NCBI GenBank assembly: GCA_964605655.1
Contig: CAZSDK010000003.1
Coordinates: 62,001 to 126,000 of the forward strand
Direction: 5' to 3'
Length of the DNA stretch: 64,000 nt
From: JAKLIX01 sp964605655
Lineage (GTDB): Bacteria; Bacteroidota; Bacteroidia; Bacteroidales; CAIXZF01
Position 1 is the stretch's first letter. Each line of letters begins with the position of its first letter. Shown piece by piece: positions 41,862 to 50,031 of this stretch. The notes beneath the pieces are model-generated. The model was not told the DNA's origin. It saw only the letters and a list, made by a program, of their open reading frames with translations, and ran no database searches. A program made the translations under genes and the position numbers.

Positions 41862-43478
41862 TCAATACACCACCAGCTTCCCCGAATAGGTTTTGCGGCT
41901 GCTGATGAGCTGGATATGATACATCCCCGCTTTGGCGGGGGATACATCCAGGTGGATGGGATCATCGGCCATATTGATGGTCTGGGACTTTATAAGCCTG
42001 CCTGAACTATCATAGATTTTCAGTATCAGCGAGGTCTCATCGACGACCTCTGCAGGAACCACTACATCAAATATCCCTTTATTGGGATTGGCATAGATGA
42101 GCAGTTCCTGTTCAGGGTGTTTCACTTTGTGCTCCTCTCCGATAATCGGACCCATTTTTGCTAAAAAAATATCCCTTGAACCACGACTGATGAGACATTG
42201 GTTGCCAATATGAAGGGTATCATAGAAATTACCGGTTAAATACAGATTCTCATTGGCATCCAGCGCAATACCATTGACCTCTGTCGACCCATCATTTTCA
42301 TATAGTTTGTGAACCACTCCGATACAATGACCGCTCGTATCAAACTTTGCAACGAACATATCTTTATTGTTCCCGGAGTTAATGATATGATCACCGAAGG
42401 AGGCTTGACCTGAATATTCACCTACAACATAAAAGGTCGAATCAAATATACCTGCCATATTATTAGGGCATGTGCTGATCTTTCCACTCACGTTGGTTTG
42501 TACCACCCACTTAATAAATCCGGAACTATCCATTCGCGATAAAAACATATCATGACCTACACCCGCTGTATATAAGATGCTATCGCATATAAGACTGTCA
42601 CTGAAATAGATTGCCGAATAAGAACTTTTTTTATTATCGACCAGCAGAGTGATTCCATAGTCAGTCCAATCTCCGCCAATTAATTTCGCCCAATTAACAT
42701 CTCCTGTTTCATTGAGGCGAGCAACGATGGTTCCTGACCAGTCTCCAGCAAGACTTATTGTATCAATCGTCACCGGATCCCCATCAGTAGTTCCGATACA
42801 AAACAGATCTCCTTCGCAAAAACGGAACTCACGAAATGATCCTCCGGTTACGAGGGGTCTAATCCATTCGAGGGTTCCGTTTGAATGAATCTTTGCCAAA
42901 AATTCACCCTTATCCAGTTGAATAGTATCAAACGTTCCACTATTATCAAGGTAACCTCCCCAGTATATATGAGAAGAGGTATCACAGCAAACAGGTCCGC
43001 CAAAACTGAATATTTTGTCACTGCTGGCGCTTTTTATCCAATGACAGGTACCCGATGTGTCAAGCTTAGCCAGGAAAATGGCCCAGTCCCCAAATACGTA
43101 CACCGAATCGATGTGCATCTGCTGATAGTACCTTCCGGTAATATATATGCTACTCCCTGACACAACAATCTTTGAACCACCTTCATGGTAAAAGGAGGAC
43201 TGGAAATCAGGCCCACCCATTTGTTTTAACCATCGCAATTTACCCGAGGAATCAAATTTAGCCAGAAAAAGATCAGTTCTTCCATTTGAAAATAAATGGA
43301 GGGAATCGATCTGGCAGTCATAAGTGAAACTCCCATAACAATATACATTCCCAGAGGAATCAACCTGGAGAATCGCCTGGTCATCAGATACGCCCCCAAA
43401 ATGTTTTACCCAGGAGTATTCCTGGGCAAGGCTAATGTTAGACACCCACAGTAATAATATTAACACTAATGCTCGCAT
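41862..43478 (-). CDS. T9SS-secreted SBBP-like beta-propeller repeat protein
   Basis: The 538-aa product starts with a signal peptide (MRALVLILLLWVSNISLAQ) and then carries beta-propeller-like repeats with a recurring pattern of FLAKxDSSGxxxWxK followed by a glycine-rich strand (for example DLFLAKFDSSGKLRWLKQMG and DMFLSRMDSSGFIKWVV), as in SBBP-type Bacteroidota proteins. The last 80 or so residues are a T9SS type A sorting domain (YANPNKGIFDVVV...). It should be exported and surface-attached or released; no enzyme activity is indicated. It lies 7 nt downstream of the broken gene on the same strand and probably shared its transcript. The pair is bracketed by the 102-bp direct repeats. Confidence 0.8.
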   Translation of the reverse strand: MRALVLILLLWVSNISLAQEYSWVKHFGGVSDDQAILQVDSSGNVYCYGSFTYDCQIDSLHLFSNGRTDLFLAKFDSSGKLRWLKQMGGPDFQSSFYHEGGSKIVVSGSSIYITGRYYQQMHIDSVYVFGDWAIFLAKLDTSGTCHWIKSASSDKIFSFGGPVCCDTSSHIYWGGYLDNSGTFDTIQLDKGEFLAKIHSNGTLEWIRPLVTGGSFREFRFCEGDLFCIGTTDGDPVTIDTISLAGDWSGTIVARLNETGDVNWAKLIGGDWTDYGITLLVDNKKSSYSAIYFSDSLICDSILYTAGVGHDMFLSRMDSSGFIKWVVQTNVSGKISTCPNNMAGIFDSTFYVVGEYSGQASFGDHIINSGNNKDMFVAKFDTSGHCIGVVHKLYENDGSTEVNGIALDANENLYLTGNFYDTLHIGNQCLISRGSRDIFLAKMGPIIGEEHKVKHPEQELLIYANPNKGIFDVVVPAEVVDETSLILKIYDSSGRLIKSQTINMADDPIHLDVSPAKAGMYHIQLISSRKTYSGKLVVY

Positions 43479-43485
43479 GTTACGT

Positions 43486-44353
43486 TTAATGTTGAAGGAT
43501 TATCTTTTTTGTATCGATCTGATCTGATCCTGAAATTCTTATAAAGTATATTTCAGGCTGCTGTGAACTCAGATCAACCTTAAAACTATTTTCTGTTTTA
43601 TTGCAGGTCTCGATAATATCACCCAGGATATTAGTAATTTCTATCTGGTAAGGAGGTCTAAGAGCCTCATTAATATCGATATTGCAAATGCCCATATTAG
43701 GATTTGGATAAAGTAAGGCAAATTCAGATTCATCGTAAAACTGGATCCGGATTTGTTTGGTGTTAACTTGATTATCATGGTCCATAGACAGCATCCCGGG
43801 AAACTTGTTAAGTCCCGCATTATCATCACATCCTGTATAGGTCTGAGAATTAAACAGGTGGACATCACTTCCTTTCTCTGCCAGGAATCCCGGATATAAG
43901 GTTATTCGTTCCCTGCATGATACCTCAAGAGAACCTCCTGAGGAACCGTTTCCCTCAACAAATGCATTTATAACCTCCATATCCCACCAACTTTCATAGT
44001 GCTTCGATTCGTTTACAACAAGGTGTACATTCTCCAGATTTCCTGTAAAAGGAAGAGTATCAAAGTTTAAGTATATCGGATAGCTCGGTATCGAAACTTG
44101 TTCTTCCCCGTCTGATCCATACCAACCTATCTGAAGCCCAACACCTGATATTGACAATTCCGTTGTAATCTGAAGGAGTCAGTTCAACGGTCATGCTCTG
44201 ACCGAAGACCAGTTGCCCGGTGATCAAACATAATGCAATACAGGCAGTTAGCTTAACAGCGGTGTGTCTCTGGCTTATAAAACGGTGATTTGGTAATATT
44301 CTGTAAATATAGATAATATGGAATTGTTTGTCAAGTAAAAAATCAGGTCGCAT
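43486..44353 (-). pseudogene. Frameshifted T9SS secreted-protein gene
   Basis: The signal peptide (AVKLTACIALCLITGQLVFG) and a following MTVELTPSDYNG lie in one frame, while the rest lies in a second frame that opens near 44157. That second part holds a typical ITLYPGFLAEKGSDVHLF segment and a C-terminal sorting domain with YPNPNMG. Joining them needs one base of frame change near 44150-44165. Read through, it would be an exported T9SS protein of about 290 residues. The only in-frame ATG for the signal peptide is at 44353, upstream of a promoter-like site at 44304-44334; below that site no ATG, GTG or TTG is in frame, which also suggests decay. A sequencing error remains possible. Confidence 0.6.
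44304..44334 (-). promoter_or_regulatory. Promoter for the broken T9SS gene pair
   Basis: Read on the minus strand: TTG (44334-44332), 20-nt spacer, TATATTTA (44311-44304), one mismatch to TAnnTTTG. It would drive the broken gene and the propeller-like gene behind it. Confidence 0.45.
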
Positions 44354-44400
44354 TCTTGCCTAATTAATAATCAATCCCTCTAAAGGACCCAGTGGCTCTG

Positions 44401-44502
44401 CGGTGAAAGGAATACACTGCCTGAATCAGTATAGAATATTGATATCCACCAAATACTTAAGTGATCTCAGTGCCTCAAGTGGTTTTATTTCATCATTTTA
44501 GG
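44401..44502. repeat. 102-bp direct repeat, copy 2
   Basis: This is the second copy of the repeat at 41663-41764, in the same orientation and of the same length, 2738 bp away. The two copies enclose the propeller-like gene and the broken T9SS gene. Confidence 0.8.
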
Positions 44503-44545
44503 TCAGGTGGCGCTCCTCTCGATCACGACCAAGCAGAAAATATTG

Positions 44546-44553
44546 TACTTTTG
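44546..44553 (+). promoter_or_regulatory. -7 promoter box for glnS
   Basis: TACTTTTG matches TAnnTTTG exactly, 45 nt before the glnS ATG, between the repeat copy and the gene. Confidence 0.55.
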
Positions 44554-44598
44554 CCGTCTCATTTTTCAATCGTCCTTAAACTTTATTTTATATAACCC

Positions 44599-46287
44599 AT
44601 GTCAACCCAACGGGAAGAAGCTGCTGACGAACGCAGATCCTTGAACTTCATCGAACAGATCATCGAAAACGACCTTCAGGCCGGCAAAAACCAGGGAAGG
44701 GTGCATACCCGTTTCCCGCCGGAACCCAACGGCTATCTTCATATCGGTCACGCCAAGTCCATCTGCCTGAACTTCGGCCTGGCAGCCCGCTACAACGGCA
44801 AGTGCAACCTCCGCTTCGACGATACCAATCCAACCAAAGAAGAACAGGAGTATGTCGACAATATTAAGGAGGATGTCCGCTGGCTCGGCTTCGACTGGGA
44901 AGACAGGGAATATTATGCATCCGACTACTTCGAGACGCTGTATCAATATGCGGTCAGACTCATCGAAAAGGGTAAAGCCTATGTTTGTGACCTGACCTCC
45001 GACCAGATCAGCGAGATGAGAGGGACCCCTTCGGTGCCGGCCACGCCCAGCCCTTACAGGGAAAGAAGCGTGGCTGAGAACCTCGACCTGCTTCACCGTA
45101 TGAAAGCCGGTGAGTTTCCGGATGGCAGCAGGACCCTTCGCGCCAAAATCGATCTCTCTTCACCCAATATGCACATGAGGGACCCCGTACTCTACCGTAT
45201 CATGCACGCCCATCACCACCGTACCGGCGATGAATGGTGCATCTATCCCATGTATGATTTTGCGCACGGACAGTCGGACAGCATCGAGCAGATCACCCAT
45301 TCCGTCTGTACCCTTGAGTTTGAGGTGCACCGACCGCTGTACGAATGGTTCATCAGGGAGCTGGAGATCTTCGCCCCGCAACAGATTGAATTTGCCAGGC
45401 TGAACCTAAGCTATACCATCATGAGCAAAAGGAAGCTGCTGGAGCTGGTCACCGGAGGCTTCGTCAGAGGCTGGGATGATCCCAGGATGCCCACCATCAG
45501 CGGCTTGAGAAGGAGGGGATACACGCCTGAGTCGATACGGCTTTTTGCCGACAAGGTGGGGGTGGCCAAAAGGGACAATATGATTGAGATGGCCCTACTG
45601 GAGCACTGTCTCCGGGAAGACCTGAATAAAAGAGCAGAAAGAAGGCTGGTGGTGATGAACCCGCTCAAGGTGGTGATCGACAACTATCCCGGCGACCTGG
45701 TGGAGGAGATGGATGCCGTCAACAATCATGAAGATCCTTCAGCCGGCACGAGAAAGATCCCTTTCAGCCGTGAGATTTATATAGAGAGGGATGATTTCAT
45801 GGAAGATCCTCCAAAAAAGTACTTCAGGCTGTCGCCCGGAGCCGAGGTAAGGCTTCGCTATGCCTATTTCGTGACCTGCGTGGGTGTGGAAAAAGACTCC
45901 GAAGGGAAGGTGCAGGTGGTGCATTGTACCTATGATCCTGCCAGCAGGGGAGGCAATGCCCCCGACAACCGGAGGGTCCAGGGGACCATACACTGGGTGT
46001 CGGCCAGGCATGCCCTGGAAGCAGAAGCCAGGTTGTATGAACCCTTGTTCACCATTGAAAATCCTGACGAGACAGAAGAAGGGAAAGACTATAAGGATTA
46101 TCTGAACCCCGATTCCCTGAAGGTGGTCCGCTGCCTGGCAGAGCCTTCCTTGAAGACTGCCACTGCTTTGCAAAAGTTCCAGTTTGAGAGGACAGGCTAT
46201 TTTTCGGTGGATCCGGATACTCAGGAAGGCCGTCTGATCTTCAACCGGACAGTCTCCTTAAAAGATTCCTGGGCAAAACAAAAGTAG
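44599..46287 (+). CDS. glnS: Glutaminyl-tRNA synthetase
   Basis: The 562-aa class Ic synthetase joins glutamine to tRNA-Gln using ATP, in the cytosol. Length fits the bacterial family (about 555 aa). The ATP-binding signatures are present: HIGH at residues 48-51 (PPEPNGYLHIGHA) and MSKRKL starting at M275. The GxxDxR-type region RFDDTNPTKE and the beta-barrel anticodon-binding C-terminus (residues about 345-550) are complete. The ATG at 44599 follows a good -7 box. A tRNA-Gln gene lies 43 nt downstream with its own promoter. Having GlnRS implies direct charging instead of the Glu-tRNA amidotransferase route for this tRNA. Confidence 0.97.
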   Translation: MSTQREEAADERRSLNFIEQIIENDLQAGKNQGRVHTRFPPEPNGYLHIGHAKSICLNFGLAARYNGKCNLRFDDTNPTKEEQEYVDNIKEDVRWLGFDWEDREYYASDYFETLYQYAVRLIEKGKAYVCDLTSDQISEMRGTPSVPATPSPYRERSVAENLDLLHRMKAGEFPDGSRTLRAKIDLSSPNMHMRDPVLYRIMHAHHHRTGDEWCIYPMYDFAHGQSDSIEQITHSVCTLEFEVHRPLYEWFIRELEIFAPQQIEFARLNLSYTIMSKRKLLELVTGGFVRGWDDPRMPTISGLRRRGYTPESIRLFADKVGVAKRDNMIEMALLEHCLREDLNKRAERRLVVMNPLKVVIDNYPGDLVEEMDAVNNHEDPSAGTRKIPFSREIYIERDDFMEDPPKKYFRLSPGAEVRLRYAYFVTCVGVEKDSEGKVQVVHCTYDPASRGGNAPDNRRVQGTIHWVSARHALEAEARLYEPLFTIENPDETEEGKDYKDYLNPDSLKVVRCLAEPSLKTATALQKFQFERTGYFSVDPDTQEGRLIFNRTVSLKDSWAKQK

Positions 46288-46291
46288 CGTA

Positions 46292-46321
46292 TTGACTTTT
46301 AAAATATTTATCGTAATTTTG
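46292..46321 (+). promoter_or_regulatory. Promoter of tRNA-Gln
   Basis: TTG (46292-46294), a spacer of exactly 19 nt and TAATTTTG (46314-46321) form a textbook Bacteroidota promoter. It begins 4 nt after the glnS stop and ends 9 nt before the tRNA. Confidence 0.75.
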
Positions 46322-46330
46322 CAGTCAGAT

Positions 46331-46403
46331 TGTCCGATGGTGTAATTGGTAACACAACTGACTCTGGATCAGTCGAGTCCAGGTTCGAGCCCTGGTCGGA
46401 CAA
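46331..46403 (+). tRNA. tRNA-Gln (anticodon CUG)
   Basis: A full cloverleaf of 73 nt: acceptor TGTCCGA/TCGGACA, anticodon stem ACTGA/TCAGT around loop CTCTGGA (anticodon CTG, reads CAG), variable loop CGAGT, T arm CCAGG-TTCGAGC-CCTGG, discriminator A. The CCA tail is not encoded. It is followed directly by a strong terminator. Confidence 0.93.
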
Positions 46404-46421
46404 CAGATAAAAACAAAATAG

Positions 46422-46466
46422 AAATCCAACTAATTCAAAATGAGTTAGTTGGATTTTTTTATTTTT
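46422..46466 (+). terminator. Rho-independent terminator of the tRNA-Gln transcript
   Basis: A perfect stem of at least 11 bp (AATCCAACTAA / TTAGTTGGATT) with a short loop is followed by a T-rich run (TTTTTTTATTTTT). It ends the tRNA transcript and separates it from the minus-strand genes. Confidence 0.85.
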
Positions 46467-46495
46467 GGATTGTTAAGTTTTTTTTTAATTAAAAA

Positions 46496-46750
46496 TTACC
46501 AGTAATAGGTGAAATAGTCATTTCCCGTTGTGGTGATGAAGAATGGTCCGCGGATGTTGTCATCCGACAGTCCGGTAATCCTTCGGTCGGGCGACACGAT
46601 ATCTATCCACTGGTATACCGGTCAGCCCGGCTGCTGGTTGTCAATCCGGGTGTAACCAAACTGGTCGGGGCCACCCTGCCCGGCCACGGCCGGCGGCAGT
46701 GTTGCAAAACCGGCCATTGCAACGATGATAGGGGTATAAAAGGTCTTCAT
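46496..46750 (-). pseudogene. Remnant of a secreted protein N-terminus with in-frame TGA
   Basis: Read from the ATG at 46750, the frame gives a signal peptide (MKTFYTPIIVAMAGFATLPP) and then GPDQFGYTRIDNQQPG, a TGA at 46624-46622, and PVYQWIDIV...TGLSDDNIRGPF before a TAA at 46496. FGYTxID...GPxYxWIDI...GLSDDN...GPF is a common opening of Bacteroidota surface proteins, where the TGA position is normally glycine (GGA to TGA is one change). The rest of the gene is absent. It lies 97 nt downstream of the acyl-CoA synthetase gene on the same strand. Confidence 0.6.
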
Positions 46751-46847
46751 ATTGGGATTTTTGCCCCTAACGTGCAAAAAATGACAGAACCATTCAAATC
46801 CCTACCCGCAAACAAAAGCAACAGACTACAAAAACCAATCCCCGGGC

Positions 46848-49544
46848 TTATAAGCCTTGCGCACCACCGAGTTCCTTACTGACGAACACGGTTTCATCCT
46901 CGGTATACATCTCAAACTGATGCTTCCTGAACAAGGCGATCATCCGGCTGTTATCTTTGGTAGTCTGGGCTACCATCCGTTTCAGCTTCCATTTGCCGGC
47001 AACCTCCAGGCAGTACTCCGTGAGGTGGTTTCCCAAATCCCTGTTTTGCCAGGCATCTGCGATCAGGATGGCATACTCCACTTCTTCATGGTCGGGATCG
47101 GCAACAAGCCGGCCCACACCAACCAGCTTTTTCCGGTCGTTTTCCATGACTTCGGCTACAATGGCAATCTCCCTGTCATAATCAATGTAACAATACCGGC
47201 TGGCCACTTCATGGGTCTCCCAATGGAAAAAATACCTGAAACGCGAATACAGGGATTCTGCCGAACAACTACGAAGCAAATCAAACCATAAAGGCTCATC
47301 TTCGGGTTTGATGGGCCTGAACAGGATGCGGCTGCTGTCATTCAGACTGACCTCCCGGACATATTTCTCGGGATAGGGATGCAGGGCAAGATGCGCAAAG
47401 TCGGAGGACGCTGCAGCAGTATGCTGCGGATCGAGTACGATGCGGGCATCCAGGGCGATCACTTCTTCGGGAGTAACCAGCAGCGGATTGATATCCAACT
47501 CTTTAATTTCAGGATAACCGGCTGCCAGGTATGAAATCCGGATCAGCACCTCGATGAGTTTGTCGGGACTTTTAGGTCTGGCCCCTCTGTACCCTTTGAT
47601 CAGGGGATAGATCAGGAGGGATTCCAGCATGAGCCGCGCCAGGCGTTCGTTCAGGGGAGGGAAACCCAGCGCCCTGTCGGCATAAAGTTCGGCAGCTGTT
47701 CCTCCCATACCCACCATGATGACCGTTCCAAAGACCGGATCTTTTTTAATGCCCACGATCAGTTCCAGTCCTTCCTTCGACACTGCCATTTTCTGGATAC
47801 CTACCCCTTCCACCCTTGCCTCCGGCATCAGGTTTTTAACTTTTTGCATCATGTGATCCCAGGCATGCCTGACCATCTTTTCGTCGTCCAGGTTCAGCAT
47901 CACACCTCCCACATCGGATTTATGGGTGATATCCGGAGAATGAATCTTCATCACAACCGGGTAACCCATGAGCGATGCATGGGTAACGGCTTCTGCGGCC
48001 GAGGTGGCAATGCGCGGAAGGGTGACGGGAATGCCGCAAGCTTCAAGGAATCTTTTGGATTGCTCCTCCGGGAGGACTTCCCCGGTGGCCGGTATATGGT
48101 TTGTAAGCAATGACTTAGCCTGTTGCCCTTCGATATTGAATTCCAAAGGGATATCCCTGGGTGTTTCATACAGTATCCGAAGATTGCGCGCATAGGTGGT
48201 CAGGGTCATAAACGCCCGGATGGCTTGTTCGGGAGTCTGGTACGCTGCAACACCAGTCTCAGTAAGGATTTGAATGCCCTCCCTCATCTTGTTACCTCCG
48301 ATCCATGCAGCCAGGATGGGCTTGGTGGTGCTGTCCGCCAGTGCGCCCACTTCTTTAGCAGTGGCGACGGGATTGGTCATAGCCTGAGGGGTAAGGATCA
48401 CCAGTACGGCATCCACACCCTGATCCTGCAATACGATGGACACCGCTTTGGCCACCCTTTTGGCCCGGGCGTCTCCCAGGACATCCACCGGATTGCCGTG
48501 AGACCAGTAGGCAGGCAGGTTCTCATTCAACTGCGACAGTGTTTCTTCTGACAGGCAGGCCAGTTCACCCTGCATGTCGATCAGGGTATCGGTAGCCATG
48601 ACACCAGGTCCTCCCGCATTGGTTACGATTCCCAGCCTGGCTCCACGCGGAAAACGGTTTCTCCCGATCAGGGCAGCCACATCGAAAATATCGCCGATAT
48701 CGTAAACCCTGGCCATGCCGGTACGCTGAAAAGCGGCATCGTACACGGCATCTTCCGATGCCATGGCACCGGTATGGGAGGCAGCCGCTTCAGCCGACTC
48801 GGCAAAACGGCCCGACTTATACACAATGATCGGCTTGGAACGGGCAAAGGTCCTGGCAGCAGTCATAAACTTACGCGCCTGACCCACCGATTCGATGTAC
48901 AGCATGATAGAACCGGTGTTGTCATCCTGCCCGAAGTAGTCGATCAGATCCCCGAAATCAATATCCAGGCTGTTTCCAAGGGAAACAAAATAGCTGAATC
49001 CTGTCTTGCCTTCCATGGCCCAGTCAAGAACAGAGGTGCACAAGGCCCCGGACTGAGAGATAAAGGCAATGTTACCCGGGGAAGGCATGGCAGAGGCAAA
49101 ACTGGCATTCAGCCTGACGGAGGGAACGATGACCCCAAGGCAGTTGGGTCCCAGGATCCGCATTCCGGGAAAGCGTGTTTTTACTTCCAGTATCTTGTCT
49201 TCCAGTGCTTTCCCTTCAGGGCCTGTCTCTCGGAAGCCGGCTGACATGATGATGATACCCTGAATACCGGCCATTCCGCAACGGTGCACGTGTTCCGGCA
49301 CCTCCCCTGCGGCAGTGCAGATGATGGCCATGTCAGGTTTATTGGGCAATGTGGCGAGGTCGGGAAAGCAGGGAATGCCGGAAACCGCTTCCTCAGCCGG
49401 ATTCACAGGGTATACCACCCCGCGGTAGCCTCCCGATGTCAGGTTCGACAGTGTTTTTCCGCTCACGCTGTTCGGGTTAACCGAGGCGCCGATAAGTGCT
49501 ATCCGCTTGGGATTAAATATTTTATCAAGATTTAACAGGCTCAT
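46848..49544 (-). CDS. ADP-forming acyl-CoA (acetyl-CoA) synthetase fused to GNAT acetyltransferase
   Basis: The 898-aa cytosolic protein has a CoA-binding Rossmann domain (about 1-130, RIALIGAS), a succinyl-CoA-ligase-like flavodoxin domain (about 150-460), an ATP-grasp domain (about 480-700, VMKIHSPDITHKSDVGGV) and a GNAT domain (about 730-890). The family reversibly converts acyl-CoA, ADP and phosphate to acid, CoA and ATP. H257 in ASHTGAMA is the conserved phospho-histidine, so the synthetase part looks active; this matters because the same layout occurs in the lysine acetyltransferase Pat, whose synthetase part is regarded as inactive. It could therefore be a catalytic ligase, a protein acetyltransferase, or both. 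Its start overlaps the tail of a methyltransferase remnant by 20 nt. Confidence 0.88.
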   Translation of the reverse strand: MSLLNLDKIFNPKRIALIGASVNPNSVSGKTLSNLTSGGYRGVVYPVNPAEEAVSGIPCFPDLATLPNKPDMAIICTAAGEVPEHVHRCGMAGIQGIIIMSAGFRETGPEGKALEDKILEVKTRFPGMRILGPNCLGVIVPSVRLNASFASAMPSPGNIAFISQSGALCTSVLDWAMEGKTGFSYFVSLGNSLDIDFGDLIDYFGQDDNTGSIMLYIESVGQARKFMTAARTFARSKPIIVYKSGRFAESAEAAASHTGAMASEDAVYDAAFQRTGMARVYDIGDIFDVAALIGRNRFPRGARLGIVTNAGGPGVMATDTLIDMQGELACLSEETLSQLNENLPAYWSHGNPVDVLGDARAKRVAKAVSIVLQDQGVDAVLVILTPQAMTNPVATAKEVGALADSTTKPILAAWIGGNKMREGIQILTETGVAAYQTPEQAIRAFMTLTTYARNLRILYETPRDIPLEFNIEGQQAKSLLTNHIPATGEVLPEEQSKRFLEACGIPVTLPRIATSAAEAVTHASLMGYPVVMKIHSPDITHKSDVGGVMLNLDDEKMVRHAWDHMMQKVKNLMPEARVEGVGIQKMAVSKEGLELIVGIKKDPVFGTVIMVGMGGTAAELYADRALGFPPLNERLARLMLESLLIYPLIKGYRGARPKSPDKLIEVLIRISYLAAGYPEIKELDINPLLVTPEEVIALDARIVLDPQHTAAASSDFAHLALHPYPEKYVREVSLNDSSRILFRPIKPEDEPLWFDLLRSCSAESLYSRFRYFFHWETHEVASRYCYIDYDREIAIVAEVMENDRKKLVGVGRLVADPDHEEVEYAILIADAWQNRDLGNHLTEYCLEVAGKWKLKRMVAQTTKDNSRMIALFRKHQFEMYTEDETVFVSKELGGAQGL

Positions 49545-49731
49545 TCCGGCTGTTCTTTTTAATGATTAGGGTGCCATCCTGGTCGGCCATGAGCACCGGC
49601 TCTTCCGGTGTCCCAGGCAGAAACTCATCTACGGCGCGCCGGCATCCCTCCCATTTGTGATTGTAGTCGTGTATGAAGATGACACCGCCAGGCACAAGAC
49701 TGGGGTAAAAGTATATATATCTTTCAGTATA
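49525..49731 (-). pseudogene. C-terminal fragment of a TylF-like O-methyltransferase
   Basis: A minus-strand open stretch of 68 codons begins right after an in-frame TGA and encodes YIYFYPSLVPGGVIFIHDYN, then KWEGCRRAVDEF, then ADQDGTLIIKK, ending at a TGA (49527-49525). This is the typical C-terminal end of TylF/macrocin-type SAM-dependent methyltransferases. No start codon or SAM-binding domain is found upstream (49732-50031), so the gene is truncated. Its stop lies 20 nt inside the acyl-CoA synthetase gene, suggesting the two were once translationally coupled. Confidence 0.6.
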
Positions 49732-50031
49732 TCAAGATAATAACCAAAACAGAGTTGGTTTTTAAGGTCGTTCATAGAAAATATTTTCTACAAATATGCA
49801 AGTTTTTTACTGGGATAAGTATTATTTGCAGCGTTATGGCAAGAAAAATCTTTAAAGAATACGAGGCCATGCGGCCTGAGCAAAAACGAATGTGATCGGA
49901 AAACTATTTTCCTTCCGGACACCCAGCCAAAAAACATCATTATGAAAAATGTCAGTGTTATTTAAGTGTTAAAAGGGCACTTTTTATTCATCAAAAGGTC
50001 GAGAGATTGTTTATTGACAAACGTAAGACTT
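49732..50031. other. Gene-free stretch
   Basis: AT-rich, with no gene, exact TAnnTTTG box or terminator on either strand. It marks the junction where the 5' part of the methyltransferase gene has been lost. A 19-codon ATG frame in the middle resembles nothing I know. Confidence 0.5.

Noticed and set aside
46331..46403. tRNA-Trp or tRNA-Arg
   Set aside because: The seven-base loop CTCTGGA puts CTG at positions 34-36, which is the glutamine anticodon, and all stems pair in that register.
49966..50031. ATG at 49966 as start of the peroxiredoxin
   Set aside because: It would place 22 charged residues before the signal peptide; the ATG at 50032 gives a normal N-terminus.
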